Origin: CAZLFA01 sp964558665
GTDB taxonomy: Bacteria > Desulfobacterota > Syntrophia > Syntrophales > PHBD01
NCBI GenBank assembly: GCA_964558665.1
Contig: CAZLFA010000051.1
Coordinates: forward strand, 1 to 29,858
Direction: 5' to 3'
Length of the DNA stretch: 29,858 nt
The position numbers were made by a program, and so were the translations under genes. Shown here in pieces: positions 15,851 to 23,398 of this stretch. A model generated the notes under the pieces. It did not search any database. It saw nothing but the letters and a program-made list of their open reading frames with translations, and had not been told where the DNA came from. The stretch's first letter is position 1. Each line of letters opens with the position of its first letter.

Positions 15851-15883
15851 GTGTGGAGACGTGCATCATGTGCGTCTCCACAC
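15851..15883 (+). terminator. Stem-loop downstream of glutamine synthetase
   Basis: GTGTGGAGACG (15851-15861) and CGTCTCCACAC (15873-15883) form a perfect 11-base-pair stem with an 11-base loop, 62 bases after the glutamine synthetase stop. No clear U tract follows, so it may be a Rho-assisted or 3'-end-protecting hairpin instead of a classical terminator. Confidence 0.55.
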
Positions 15884-15945
15884 TTGTGTGTACCCTCCAC
15901 ATATTCAAGGCAAGCCGCACTGCAGTATTAAGCCAGGAAATAAGA

Positions 15946-16047
15946 GGGACGGTTCTGTTAAAACAAGAGTACAGGCAAGAGATTAAGTGGTGGCGGGAAT
16001 TTCTTTAAATAGAACCGTCCCCATTATTTAGAACCGTCCCCATTATT
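15946..16047. repeat. Inverted and tandem short repeats (AGAACCGTCCCC family)
   Basis: GGGACGGTTCT at 15946-15956 is the reverse complement of AGAACCGTCCC at 16011-16021. In addition, the 19-base unit TAGAACCGTCCCCATTATT occurs twice in exact tandem, at 16010-16028 and 16029-16047, and is followed by a run of TTATTTATTATT. The AGAACCGTCCC word in paired orientation recalls the REP-type or transposase-edge sequences found between genes in many environmental bacteria. No transposase frame is present. Confidence 0.65.
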
Positions 16048-16329
16048 TATTATTTATTATTTCACACCACTCTACTCATTGTTCCTGCTAATGCTGCTTT
16101 GACAGGCAGAAATTTGCTTGATCCTTTGTATCGAATCAAATTTTTGAGTTGAAAGGGTTTGGAGTGCGGTGTTGCCATATAATTCCAGACTGTTTCTGTT
16201 TTTATAATCATTTATTCAAATCTGTGATGATCCAGCGCCTTTTATAACTTTAAAGAATTTGATCTTGTAGTGAATATTGCATAGAAGATTTGCAGATATT
16301 TTACAGTGAGGTCAGAAAGGAGGCACTGA

Positions 16330-17424
16330 ATGAACGGTATTAAAAACATCTTTGCAGGGCGTTGGGGCATTGTCGGTGTGGGAGTATTAATCGGCGTTTT
16401 GGCTCCGCTCTTGCAAAAAATGGGGAATCCCGGCAACATGGGTGTCTGCGTGGCCTGTTTCGAGCGGGATATTGCCGGGGCCGTCGGACTACACCGCGCC
16501 GATGTGGTGCAATACATACGTCCGGAAGTCATCGGCTTTGTCCTTGGTGCCCTGGTTGCCGCATATCTTTTCAAGGAGTACCGTCCCCGTCTGGGTTCAG
16601 CGCCGATTGTCCGCTTTTTCCTCGGAGTATTCGCCATGATCGGCGCACTGGTGTTCCTGGGCTGCCCGTGGCGGGCGGCACTGCGTCTCGCAGGCGGAGA
16701 CGGCACGGCTATCCTCGGGCTGGCGGGACTGATAACAGGCATCTGGATAGGCACCCTCTTCCTGAAAGGGGGATACAACCTTGGCCGTACCCAGCCGACC
16801 CATCACACGGCAGGCTGGATGCTCCCTCTTTTCATGCTGGGGCTGCTGCTTCTGTTATTGATCTTTCCGCAGATCCCCGGTGAGGGGAAAAGCGGCATCC
16901 TCTTTTACAGCGCAAAGGGACCGGGGTCCATGCACGCCCCTCTGGCGGTGTCTCTCGCTGTCGGGCTGGTTATAGGGTTCTTCGCGCAACGAAGCCGTTT
17001 CTGCACTATGGGCGCGATCCGCGACTTCGTCCTTTTCAGGCAAACACATCTTCTTTCCGGGTTCATTGCCCTGATAGCAACGGCCGTCGTCGTGAACATT
17101 GTCATCGGACAGTTCAAGCCCGGCATGGAAGGCCAGCCGGTTGCGCACACGATGCATGTATGGAATTTTGCGGGAATGATGCTGTCAGGCCTGGCATACT
17201 GCCTTGCCGGCGGCTGTCCCGGACGCCAGCTGTTCATGGCCGGAGAAGGAGACGGCGATGCGGGAGTTTTCGTGATGGGGATGATCGTCGGAGCGGCATT
17301 CGGGCACAACTTCGGGCTTGCCAGTTCACCAACCGGTGTCGGCCCTTACGGTATCCCCGCAGTTGTTACCGGTCTGGCGGTCTGTCTTTTTATCGGCTTT
17401 ACAATGAGAAGGAAAACTGCTTAA
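16330..17424 (+). CDS. yedE: YedE-family selenium-associated membrane transporter
   Basis: The protein has 364 residues and about ten hydrophobic segments. It is built from two sulf_transp (YeeE/YedE) halves. Conserved cysteine positions are visible in each half: MGVCVACFERD (about 37-47), LGCPWRAALRLAGGDG (about 114-129), SRFCTMGAIRDFVLF (about 222-236) and AGGCPGRQLFMAGEGDGDAG (about 295-314). The paired CPxR segments and the N-terminal GNPGNMGVC match the YedE-related form associated with selenium use, and the genes that follow belong to the same set. It probably moves a selenium or sulfur species across the inner membrane. The transported species is inferred from genomic association, not shown by experiment here. 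Confidence 0.88.
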   Translation: MNGIKNIFAGRWGIVGVGVLIGVLAPLLQKMGNPGNMGVCVACFERDIAGAVGLHRADVVQYIRPEVIGFVLGALVAAYLFKEYRPRLGSAPIVRFFLGVFAMIGALVFLGCPWRAALRLAGGDGTAILGLAGLITGIWIGTLFLKGGYNLGRTQPTHHTAGWMLPLFMLGLLLLLLIFPQIPGEGKSGILFYSAKGPGSMHAPLAVSLAVGLVIGFFAQRSRFCTMGAIRDFVLFRQTHLLSGFIALIATAVVVNIVIGQFKPGMEGQPVAHTMHVWNFAGMMLSGLAYCLAGGCPGRQLFMAGEGDGDAGVFVMGMIVGAAFGHNFGLASSPTGVGPYGIPAVVTGLAVCLFIGFTMRRKTA

Positions 17425-17437
17425 CGAGGAGGTAAAA

Positions 17438-17656
17438 ATGCCCAAGACATTGGACGCACGCGGACTTTCCTGTCCCCAGCCTGTGCTGATGACTCTCGAT
17501 GAGATCAAATCGGGGAGTTCGGACTTGATAATCGTCATGGTCGACAATGACGCCTCAAAGGAGAACGTATCCAGGGCGGCGTCAAGCAGGGGATGGAATG
17601 TAATATCCATCCAGGAGGAAGGCGGCGCTTACAGTATCACCATTAAAAAGGGATGA
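17438..17656 (+). CDS. yedF: TusA/YedF-like sulfur (selenium) carrier protein
   Basis: This is a small 72-residue protein of the TusA (SirA) fold. LDARGLSCPQPVL (5-17) carries the CPxP signature with the active cysteine C12. The rest follows the beta-alpha-beta pattern with VDNDASKENVSRAASSRGW. Members accept persulfide sulfur, and the YedF branch has been linked to selenium use. The full YedF form has an added DsrE-like C-terminal domain, which this one lacks. It begins 13 bases after yedE (AGGAGG ribosome site), and such pairs act together in several bacteria. Handling of selenium over sulfur is inferred from the cluster. Confidence 0.85.
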   Translation: MPKTLDARGLSCPQPVLMTLDEIKSGSSDLIIVMVDNDASKENVSRAASSRGWNVISIQEEGGAYSITIKKG

Positions 17657-17660
17657 TCAC

Positions 17661-18221
17661 TTGGCCTTGTTGAACCTATGGAGATCCAGACAGAATAACG
17701 AGAAACCCGCCGTTTTCCATGACAGGGTCGAGAGGGGTTTTCTCGTCTTCGAGAATACCGGCGAAGTTATCCAGGCAGAAAATCTGCTTAAACACAAGGG
17801 AATTGATGTGTGTGTAATGGGGCCGCCGCCGGAAATCAGGCAGGGTTGCGACCTGGTGATAGAATTTCCCCTGATGGAGAAACTGCTGGTTTTGAGAATC
17901 CTTGAGGAGGCAAAGATGCCGCCGCTTAATGTCGTGCCCGTTACCGGCCCTCTTATGAAGCCGGTGGATATTTTTCATGTTAAGGATTTCGGAAGGCATC
18001 TCATGGTGCGGGCGGCCAACATGAAGATAACCGTCGACAAGGAGACCGGCATGGTCGTGAATGTGTCGGGGGGAGGATGCCCTGATGTGCCCTACCTCGC
18101 CGCTTCCATGGTCGGGAAATCACTCAAGAGCGCGCCAAACCCAAGGGAGATAGGACATACGCTCTGCGGCTACGCATTGCAGCTTGCATGGGAGGACATC
18201 AAACACAGATGCTCTGCATAG
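17661..18221 (+). CDS. DUF3343-containing putative Se/S carrier protein
   Basis: The protein has 186 residues and starts with TTG at 17661, 4 bases after the yedF stop; no in-frame ATG lies near. Residues 24-90 match DUF3343, a short domain proposed as a selenium or sulfur carrier: GFLVFENTGEVIQAENLLKH, then CVMGPPPEIRQGCDLVIEF with a conserved PPP-x-x-R and a cysteine. The second half is a separate domain with MRAANMKITVDK-type strands and GGGCPDVPYLA (about 137-147), a glycine- and cysteine-containing segment, followed by ATC-like helices ending IGHTLCGYALQLAWEDI. This half is not a family I can name. Its place in the selenium cluster suggests a role in selenium delivery. Confidence 0.78.
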   Translation: MALLNLWRSRQNNEKPAVFHDRVERGFLVFENTGEVIQAENLLKHKGIDVCVMGPPPEIRQGCDLVIEFPLMEKLLVLRILEEAKMPPLNVVPVTGPLMKPVDIFHVKDFGRHLMVRAANMKITVDKETGMVVNVSGGGCPDVPYLAASMVGKSLKSAPNPREIGHTLCGYALQLAWEDIKHRCSA

Positions 18222-18271
18222 CGGGTACAGTGCCTCACGATGACTTCCCCCTTTCGGAAGGAGTTGTAGAG

Positions 18272-19078
18272 ATGAAAGGGGAAATTCTTTATCTAAAAGG
18301 GTCGGCGATTGCCGTAAACAGGGGAACGCCTGCCCTGCTTGCCGCCGCCGTGAAGACCTCCGATGCCCTCGGCACAGGATATCCCTTTGTTTATCTCGCC
18401 GGCGATACCGGCAGGGGCAAGGGAAGCAGGGGACTCTACCACCGCATGGCCGACAGCCTTTCAGGTAGGGATTTTCAGACCATCACCTTCCATTATCTGC
18501 AGCCGATAGTCCACTGGCACAAAAGGCTTCAATCTGTCCTCGCCGCCATGAACCCCCGGCCAAAGCTGATAGCCGACGCAGGCTTCATGTATGTCGCCAA
18601 GATGAGCGGTGAAGCGTCGCTTTACGACCTTTTCACTCCCGATGCGGGGGAACTTGCCTTCCTGGCCGATGAGGAAGCGCCTCATCCTTTCTACACGCGC
18701 GGTTTTATCCTGCACGAAGAAAACCGCGTTCCCGATCTCATCGCCCGCGCCTACAAGCACAATAATGCCGCGCGATTTCTCCTGGTCAAGGGTGAAAAGG
18801 ACTATCTGGCTGGCAGGGAAGGCATATTAGAAACAGTGGACAGCCCGGCTGAAGAGGCGCTGGAGGCCATAGGAGGGACAGGCGACACATTGACGGGCAT
18901 AGTATCCGTTCTTATAGATTCAGGGATGAACATCAGGGAGGCGGCAGGCGCAGCCATGCGCATAAACCGCCTGACCGGGCATTACGCACAGCCGACCCCG
19001 GCGACGCAAGTCGGAGAAATCATCCGGCACATACCAGCGGCAGTGCATTCTGTTCTTGGCAGCCGATATAATACCTAA
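18272..19078 (+). CDS. Sugar-kinase/NAD(P)HX-dehydratase-like protein
   Basis: The start chosen is the ATG at 18272, which has AAGGAG at 18258-18263. The longer frame from 18188 would overlap the DUF3343 gene by 34 bases and lacks a ribosome site. The 268-residue product has the ribokinase-like fold of the YjeF C-terminal (ADP-dependent NAD(P)H-hydrate dehydratase) group. LFTPDAGELAFLADEE (121-136) resembles the TPHPGE motif, and IGGTGDTLTGIVSVLI (200-215) is the anion-hole motif with the catalytic aspartate. No YjeF epimerase domain is attached. Since it sits inside a selenium cluster, it may phosphorylate or repair a small molecule used there, not NADHX. That is a guess. Confidence 0.72.
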   Translation: MKGEILYLKGSAIAVNRGTPALLAAAVKTSDALGTGYPFVYLAGDTGRGKGSRGLYHRMADSLSGRDFQTITFHYLQPIVHWHKRLQSVLAAMNPRPKLIADAGFMYVAKMSGEASLYDLFTPDAGELAFLADEEAPHPFYTRGFILHEENRVPDLIARAYKHNNAARFLLVKGEKDYLAGREGILETVDSPAEEALEAIGGTGDTLTGIVSVLIDSGMNIREAAGAAMRINRLTGHYAQPTPATQVGEIIRHIPAAVHSVLGSRYNT

Positions 19079-19090
19079 GCGGAACCGGAT

Positions 19091-19333
19091 ATGGATGTGA
19101 AAAAAGAAGAAAGTCCGTTGATAATAACCCCCGAAACGGTCATTGTCGATATCATCAGCCGATACCGCGAAACAGAGAAGATTTTCAAGCAACTGGAAGA
19201 GAAGACGGGGGTCTGCATATGCTGTAAGGCGCTGTTTGTCCCTATCGGCGAAGCGGCGGAACGGTTTGGGTTCAATATCACCAGCGTCATCGCCGACATT
19301 TGCGCGGTTATCGAAAAGGGCGGCTCTCAGTAA
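19091..19333 (+). CDS. Small DUF1858-like protein with cysteine motif
   Basis: The 80-residue protein begins 12 bases after the kinase-like gene and ends the cluster. Residues 12-75 follow the DUF1858 pattern: an ITPETVIVDIISRY opening, then FKQLEEKTGVCICCKALF with C42, C44 and C45, and IGEAAERFGFNITSVIADI. DUF1858 domains are short helical units that often precede redox or hybrid-cluster-type proteins, and carry CxxC-type pairs; here the spacing is CxCC. It could bind a metal or carry a persulfide/perselenide. Function is not established. The ribosome site is weak. Confidence 0.7.
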   Translation: MDVKKEESPLIITPETVIVDIISRYRETEKIFKQLEEKTGVCICCKALFVPIGEAAERFGFNITSVIADICAVIEKGGSQ

Positions 19334-19551
19334 ACGGAAGTATCAGGACAGTAATGAAAAACGCCAGTTCCTGACAACTTCCAGTAAACGTTTGTGATAC
19401 GTCATCAGGTGTAGCTGTTTCCTGTAACTTGCCGTCGCTCACACAAAGTGCTATACGTAAGTGCGCCACGAAGAAAGCCGTAAGGTATTCCATCTTGCTT
19501 TGTTTTGGCTCGTTGTGATGGGTTTTATTAGGTTCGGATTCAGTTCTATAA

Positions 19552-20421
19552 TTATCGGACACTGCCTTCTCCGCGAATAAAGGCAACCCCCGAACTCACC
19601 AGGAACCAACCGAAGGCAACGAGAATCACGGTCGCGCCTGTGGCTGTACCTGCCCAGTCTTGAGCGGAGATCAACAATCCGATAAAAGCCGATGTTGTGC
19701 TGACCAGAAGCGCCCACCACACCATACTGCCTGCCGAACGGGCGAAGTTGCGAGCCGTGGCCGCCGGCACAATCAGCATGGCTGTTACCAGGAGAACGCC
19801 GACAGCCCAGACTGAAAAAATAACCACAAATGACAAAAGCCCCGCATAGATGTACTGGTAAGCGGCTACCCGCACTCCATGAACTTTGGCGACAACCGGG
19901 TTAAGGCCGATGTAGAGCATCCGGTTGTAACCGTAAAACTGAAAGAAGATCAGCACCGCAAGAAGCGCGATCATCGCCCAGATATCGCCATTTCCTATGG
20001 TCAGAATATCTCCATACAGAAAGGTTTGAATATCGCGGGCCACATTCTTGTCCCGGCTGACAACCGCCAGGCCGAACGCGACGACGCCTGAAAAGAACAC
20101 GCCGATGACAGTGTCGGTTGATAGGGCGCTTCTTCGCTGGCTGGCGATAATAGCCAGTCCCACCAGCAGGCCGAAAACGGGCATGGTCCAGTGCGGGCTG
20201 ACGGCAAGAATCAGTCCCAGCGCCACGCCTGTGAAAGCCGAATGGCTGATAGCATCGGCGAAAAAGGCCATGCGGAAGTTGACCACCTGCACGCCCATCA
20301 AAGCCACCATGGGTGCGAGCAGCAGAAGCCCGACAAGCGCCTGCTGCATAAAGCGCATCTGCATAGACTCGAAGGGAAACAGTTTTGCGACGAGGTCGTA
20401 CAGGACAGTCAGTTCAGGCAT
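19552..20421 (-). CDS. znuB: Zinc/manganese-type ABC transporter permease (ZnuB family)
   Basis: The start chosen is the ATG at 20421, giving 289 residues and a start that overlaps the ATPase stop by 8 bases (ATGCCTGA). The longer frame runs back into the ATPase gene. The protein has about eight or nine membrane segments of the ABC-3 family. The segment RMAFFADAISHSAFTGVALGL near residues 51-71 is the characteristic metal-transporter motif with its histidine, and it is followed by SSQRRSALSTDTVIGVFFSG. It forms the membrane channel of the uptake system with the ATPase and binding protein encoded just upstream on the same strand. Zinc is favoured over manganese by the partner protein's histidine-rich loop. 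Confidence 0.9.
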   Translation of the reverse strand: MPELTVLYDLVAKLFPFESMQMRFMQQALVGLLLLAPMVALMGVQVVNFRMAFFADAISHSAFTGVALGLILAVSPHWTMPVFGLLVGLAIIASQRRSALSTDTVIGVFFSGVVAFGLAVVSRDKNVARDIQTFLYGDILTIGNGDIWAMIALLAVLIFFQFYGYNRMLYIGLNPVVAKVHGVRVAAYQYIYAGLLSFVVIFSVWAVGVLLVTAMLIVPAATARNFARSAGSMVWWALLVSTTSAFIGLLISAQDWAGTATGATVILVAFGWFLVSSGVAFIRGEGSVR

Positions 20422-21223
20422 CGCCAGCCTCTTCTTTACTGCAGGTTGACGAACAACAGTCCTTGACGTTCGGTAAGGCACTGCTGTCCACCAATCCCAT
20501 GTGCAGGCCGAAAATTGCGGTAAGTGTTTCGGCGGTGAGCACCTCGCGAGGGGGGCCTTCAGCGGCCACTCTGCGGTTGAGGCAAATCACGTGGGTGGCA
20601 TGATGCGTGACTGTGGGAAGATCATGACTGACCATCAACTGGGTAAAGCCCCGTTCGCAGCGCAGTCTTTCAAGCAGTTCGCAAAAGACATGCTCACCTT
20701 GATAATCCACCCCGGATGCCGGCTCATCCAGGACAAGCAGGTCCGGTTCCTGTCCGAGTGCCAGCGCGAGGAGAACGCGTTGCATTTCCCCGCCCGACAG
20801 GGCTCCGATCCTTCTTTGTTCCAAGCCACCCATTTTGACACGGGCCAGGAGTTCCCGCGCCCGATCACGATATGCTCCGCGTATGCCGAACCACAGGGGA
20901 CTTCGCTGCCAACCCATGACCATGAACTCCAACAAGGTGAGCGGTATGCCCCGGTCGAATTGCAGCCGTTGCGGGACATAGCCGATGCGCAAGTGCTGTC
21001 GCTCATCCGCACGGGAGACGCGGATTCTGCCCGAAAAGGGAACTTCTCCCAGAAGGGCCAACAGCATCGTCGTCTTTCCCGCGCCGTTCGGGCCGACAAT
21101 GGCTGTGCAACTTCCCTTGGGCACTCTGGAAGACACACTGTCCAGAATAATGTTTCCACCGAGGACTACCGTGACTTCTTCAAACACCACGGCAGCTCCG
21201 TTTGACTGAGAGGTATGTGCCAT
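20414..21223 (-). CDS. znuC: Zinc/manganese-type ABC transporter ATP-binding protein (ZnuC family)
   Basis: The protein has 269 residues. Walker A is GPNGAGKTT (44-52), the ABC signature is LSGGEMQRV (142-150), Walker B is LLVLDEP (162-168), and the switch histidine is H200 in MVSHD. The VPQR of the Q-loop is at 83-86. It powers metal uptake through the permease downstream, whose start it overlaps. The C terminus carries CCSSTC (about 260-265) after the usual domain end. This cysteine cluster is unusual for the family and might bind metal. The gene lies 2 bases after the binding-protein stop. Confidence 0.93.
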   Translation of the reverse strand: MAHTSQSNGAAVVFEEVTVVLGGNIILDSVSSRVPKGSCTAIVGPNGAGKTTMLLALLGEVPFSGRIRVSRADERQHLRIGYVPQRLQFDRGIPLTLLEFMVMGWQRSPLWFGIRGAYRDRARELLARVKMGGLEQRRIGALSGGEMQRVLLALALGQEPDLLVLDEPASGVDYQGEHVFCELLERLRCERGFTQLMVSHDLPTVTHHATHVICLNRRVAAEGPPREVLTAETLTAIFGLHMGLVDSSALPNVKDCCSSTCSKEEAGDA

Positions 21224-21225
21224 CC

Positions 21226-22194
21226 CTATTTGACTCCCAGAGTCGATTCAAGGGTTTTCATGTTTCGGCGCATGATAGTTTCATAATAGGTGAGTGGTGC
21301 GTTTTCGGGACCGCTGGCCCCCGGGTCCAGCATGGCAATGGGAATACCCGTTTCCTTGGAGAGGGATTTACCGACCTTTTCAGAGTATTGCGGTTCGGTG
21401 AAGATCGCCCCGGCACGTTTTCCCCTCATGGTCCTGATAAGCTGCATCATCTCAGCGGCGGAGGGTTCCTGGCCGTGGGGTTGCATTACGGCCACTATCG
21501 TAAGCCCGATGTCGCGCGCGAGATAATCAAATACACCGTGTGGCTGAACGATACGGTTATTTTTTAAACGCTTGGCAAGGGAGACCATATCGTTTGCAAG
21601 CTTATTCATGGATTCGGCATAGGTACGGGCGTTCCTGAAATAAGTGGCTGCGCCGTTCGGGTCGGTCTTGGAAAGCCCGGCTGCAATGTTCATGGCAAGC
21701 CTCGCAGTCATGCGAGGGCTGGCAAAAAGATGTGGATTCGTGCCGGTATGATGGTGATGTTTTTCCCCTTGATGACGGTATCCTGTTTTTGAATGGTTAT
21801 GACCCTGATTGTGACCATCGGAATATTTCAGGGTCTCTTTGATTCCAATAGAACTGTCGATAAGGACGACCTTCGGATTAGCCTTTCGCACGGGCGCGCC
21901 GAGAAATTCCTCCATACCTAGCCCGTTGATCACTAAAATATCCGCTTTCGCAAGCTTCTGCATGTCCTGCGGTGTCAGCGTGTAGTCGTGTGGACAGCCA
22001 AGCTGGCTGGGCAACATGAGTTCGACTTTAACTCTGTCCAATCCCTGCGTGACATTACGTACGATCTGGTAGATGGGAAAGGTCGTTGCCAGAATTGTTT
22101 TTTGAGGTGCGCTAGATTTTCCTTCTGTTGGAATTAGCACTACTCCATAGGTAATAAAGATGGTTATCAGCTTTAATATCCATTTTCTGTTCAT
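21226..22194 (-). CDS. znuA: Zinc ABC transporter substrate-binding protein (ZnuA family)
   Basis: The start chosen is the ATG at 22194, which has AGGAGG at a spacing of 7. The ATG at 22200, two codons earlier, lies directly against that ribosome site. The 322-residue product has a signal peptide (NRKWILKLITIFITYGVVLI), then the cluster A-1 metal-binding fold. Likely ligands are the histidines in CPHDY (about residue 69), NPHLF (about 155) and QPHGVFDY (about 218). Between the first two lies a histidine-rich loop (about 126-149, with DGHNQGHNH and KHHHHTG), the mark of zinc-specific ZnuA proteins. It captures zinc in the periplasm for the transporter encoded downstream. Confidence 0.93.
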   Translation of the reverse strand: MNRKWILKLITIFITYGVVLIPTEGKSSAPQKTILATTFPIYQIVRNVTQGLDRVKVELMLPSQLGCPHDYTLTPQDMQKLAKADILVINGLGMEEFLGAPVRKANPKVVLIDSSIGIKETLKYSDGHNQGHNHSKTGYRHQGEKHHHHTGTNPHLFASPRMTARLAMNIAAGLSKTDPNGAATYFRNARTYAESMNKLANDMVSLAKRLKNNRIVQPHGVFDYLARDIGLTIVAVMQPHGQEPSAAEMMQLIRTMRGKRAGAIFTEPQYSEKVGKSLSKETGIPIAMLDPGASGPENAPLTYYETIMRRNMKTLESTLGVK

Positions 22195-22272
22195 TGCCAT
22201 TCCTCCTATGGTTTATTTACGCTAATGCATACGCATTTGCAATAATACCTTAGGAGGCCATCGCTTGTCAAT

Positions 22273-22298
22273 CTTATTGCGAAATGGATTGCAATAAG
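22273..22298. promoter_or_regulatory. Palindromic operator candidate for the Fur-family regulator
   Basis: CTTATTGC (22273-22280) and GCAATAAG (22291-22298) are perfect inverted arms 10 bases apart. A third copy of the half-site, TTGCAATAAT, lies at 22238-22247. The cluster sits in the short divergent region between the znuA-like gene and the Fur-family gene, where a zinc-responsive repressor would control both. Binding is inferred. Confidence 0.55.
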
Positions 22299-22340
22299 AA
22301 ACAAAAAGCCCTATACTAATAAAAAAAAGGAGGTGACACA

Positions 22341-22733
22341 TTGAGGCGCAACACAACCCAGAGAATGGCCATAGAACAGGTCTTTATAGAAAACGATAGG
22401 CCGTTGGGAGTGGACGAAGTTCATGCGTACGCACGCAAGCTTGTGGAATCTCTCAACCAGGCAACGGTCTACAGGAACCTCAAGATTCTCATCCATGATG
22501 GCTGGTTGAAACGAATTACCCATCCATCACTCGGAACTTTGTATGAGCGAACCGGGAAAAAGCACCACCACCACTTCCATTGCCGTGAGTGCAACCGTGC
22601 CTTTGAACTCCCCGGTTGCGCCCTGAACGAGGATGAAGCAGTCCCCGACGGGTTCATTGTGGAAAACCACGAAGTGTTCCTGTTCGGTGTTTGTCCGTCT
22701 TGTGTGGGGGGCAACAAAGTAATCCAAATTTAA
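22341..22733 (+). CDS. Fur-family metal-responsive regulator (probably Zur-like)
   Basis: The start is a TTG at 22341 with a strong AGGAGGTG five bases before it. The 130-residue product has an N-terminal winged helix (about 5-65; ATVYRNLKILIHDGWLKRI is the recognition-helix region and wing) and a C-terminal dimerisation domain. Structural zinc cysteines are C81/C84 (HCREC) and C118/C121 (CPSC). The histidine run HHHHFH (75-80) is the usual regulatory metal site region. The gene is divergent from a zinc uptake operon, across a palindromic operator candidate, so a zinc-sensing role fits. Fur or Mur cannot be excluded by sequence alone. Confidence 0.9.
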   Translation: MRRNTTQRMAIEQVFIENDRPLGVDEVHAYARKLVESLNQATVYRNLKILIHDGWLKRITHPSLGTLYERTGKKHHHHFHCRECNRAFELPGCALNEDEAVPDGFIVENHEVFLFGVCPSCVGGNKVIQI

Positions 22734-22755
22734 ATGGTAAAACCCGTATGCAACA

Positions 22756-23310
22756 TTGGGAACGGTAAAATTGGAAACCTTCACTGATTTGAAAGACTTG
22801 GCAGAAAATCCACGTTATCAGGCGCAAAAACAAAGGATTATGTTCGATCTCAATGATGACATGATCGACATGCCTATCTTAAACCTGATCAGGGAGTTTA
22901 ACAAATTACCTTATTGTTTTACTCTACAAAGCTGCTACGGTCACTTTGTTTATAACAGTCAAAAAGATGTCCATAACCTTAATCCTTTACCGGACAAAGT
23001 GATCATTGGAAACGTGAAGTACAGGATTGCCTATATTGTATTCTGCATTGAGAACAGTGCAGCGGGAAGATGGCTCATTGAGGCATTAAAAAAAATTACG
23101 GATATCGATCCGGAAAACATCCAGTTCTGTTGTGCAGAGTGGTTCTGGAAAACGCAGATCAATTCTTATGCATTACAAGTTGAGCCGGACAGGTTCAAGT
23201 GCAAAGACATGGCACTGCTTGATTTCAAAGAAGCTTTGCATATCGAAAAGGTACGAAATATTTTTTTTATTCGGCTGTCTGAATTGCTTCAGAATGCAAA
23301 AGGAAGATAA
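22756..23310 (+). CDS. Conserved hypothetical protein, possibly TYW3-like
   Basis: The frame runs 184 codons from a TTG at 22756. No good ribosome site decides the start; the ATG at 22840 (giving MFDLNDDMIDMPI) is a possible alternative. The segment NLIREFNKLPYCFTLQSCYGHFV recalls the SCSGR region of TYW3-family proteins, which modify wyosine in archaeal and eukaryotic tRNA, but the key SxSCSGR residues are not kept. It is soluble, with cysteines at IVFCIEN and QFCCAEWFW. It lies 22 bases after the Fur-family gene and could share its transcript. Function is unknown and the family resemblance is weak. Confidence 0.6.
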   Translation: MGTVKLETFTDLKDLAENPRYQAQKQRIMFDLNDDMIDMPILNLIREFNKLPYCFTLQSCYGHFVYNSQKDVHNLNPLPDKVIIGNVKYRIAYIVFCIENSAAGRWLIEALKKITDIDPENIQFCCAEWFWKTQINSYALQVEPDRFKCKDMALLDFKEALHIEKVRNIFFIRLSELLQNAKGR

Positions 23311-23398
23311 AATCCACAAACAAGGCAAATGCAGCCGATTAACAAAAGGCGCACGGCTGATTTCCAGCGTTAGCCGAAAAGCGGGGGCTGAGAAAAAC

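Larger units (their letters stand above)
15790..16329. other. 540-base intergenic region before yedE
   Basis: No gene is supported here. From left to right it holds the stem-loop at 15851-15883, the AGAACCGTCCC repeats at 15946-16047, and an A/T-rich leader for yedE. A TATAAT at 16178-16183 could be a -10 element, but no convincing -35 element lies at the right distance. AGAAAGGAGG just before the ATG at 16330 is a strong ribosome site. Confidence 0.5.

Noticed and set aside
15747..15986. A 79-codon frame downstream of glutamine synthetase.
   Set aside because: It overlaps the end of that gene and crosses a stem-loop and repeats; there is no sign of coding.
16161..16175. A GG/GC pair upstream of yedE resembling a sigma-54 promoter.
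   Set aside because: The GG and GC are 11 bases apart, not 10, and the flanks do not match TGGCAC or TTGCT.
23132..23398. N-terminal extension of the saccharopine-dehydrogenase-like protein.
   Set aside because: It overlaps the preceding gene in another frame, and the Rossmann domain starts right after the ATG at 23399.
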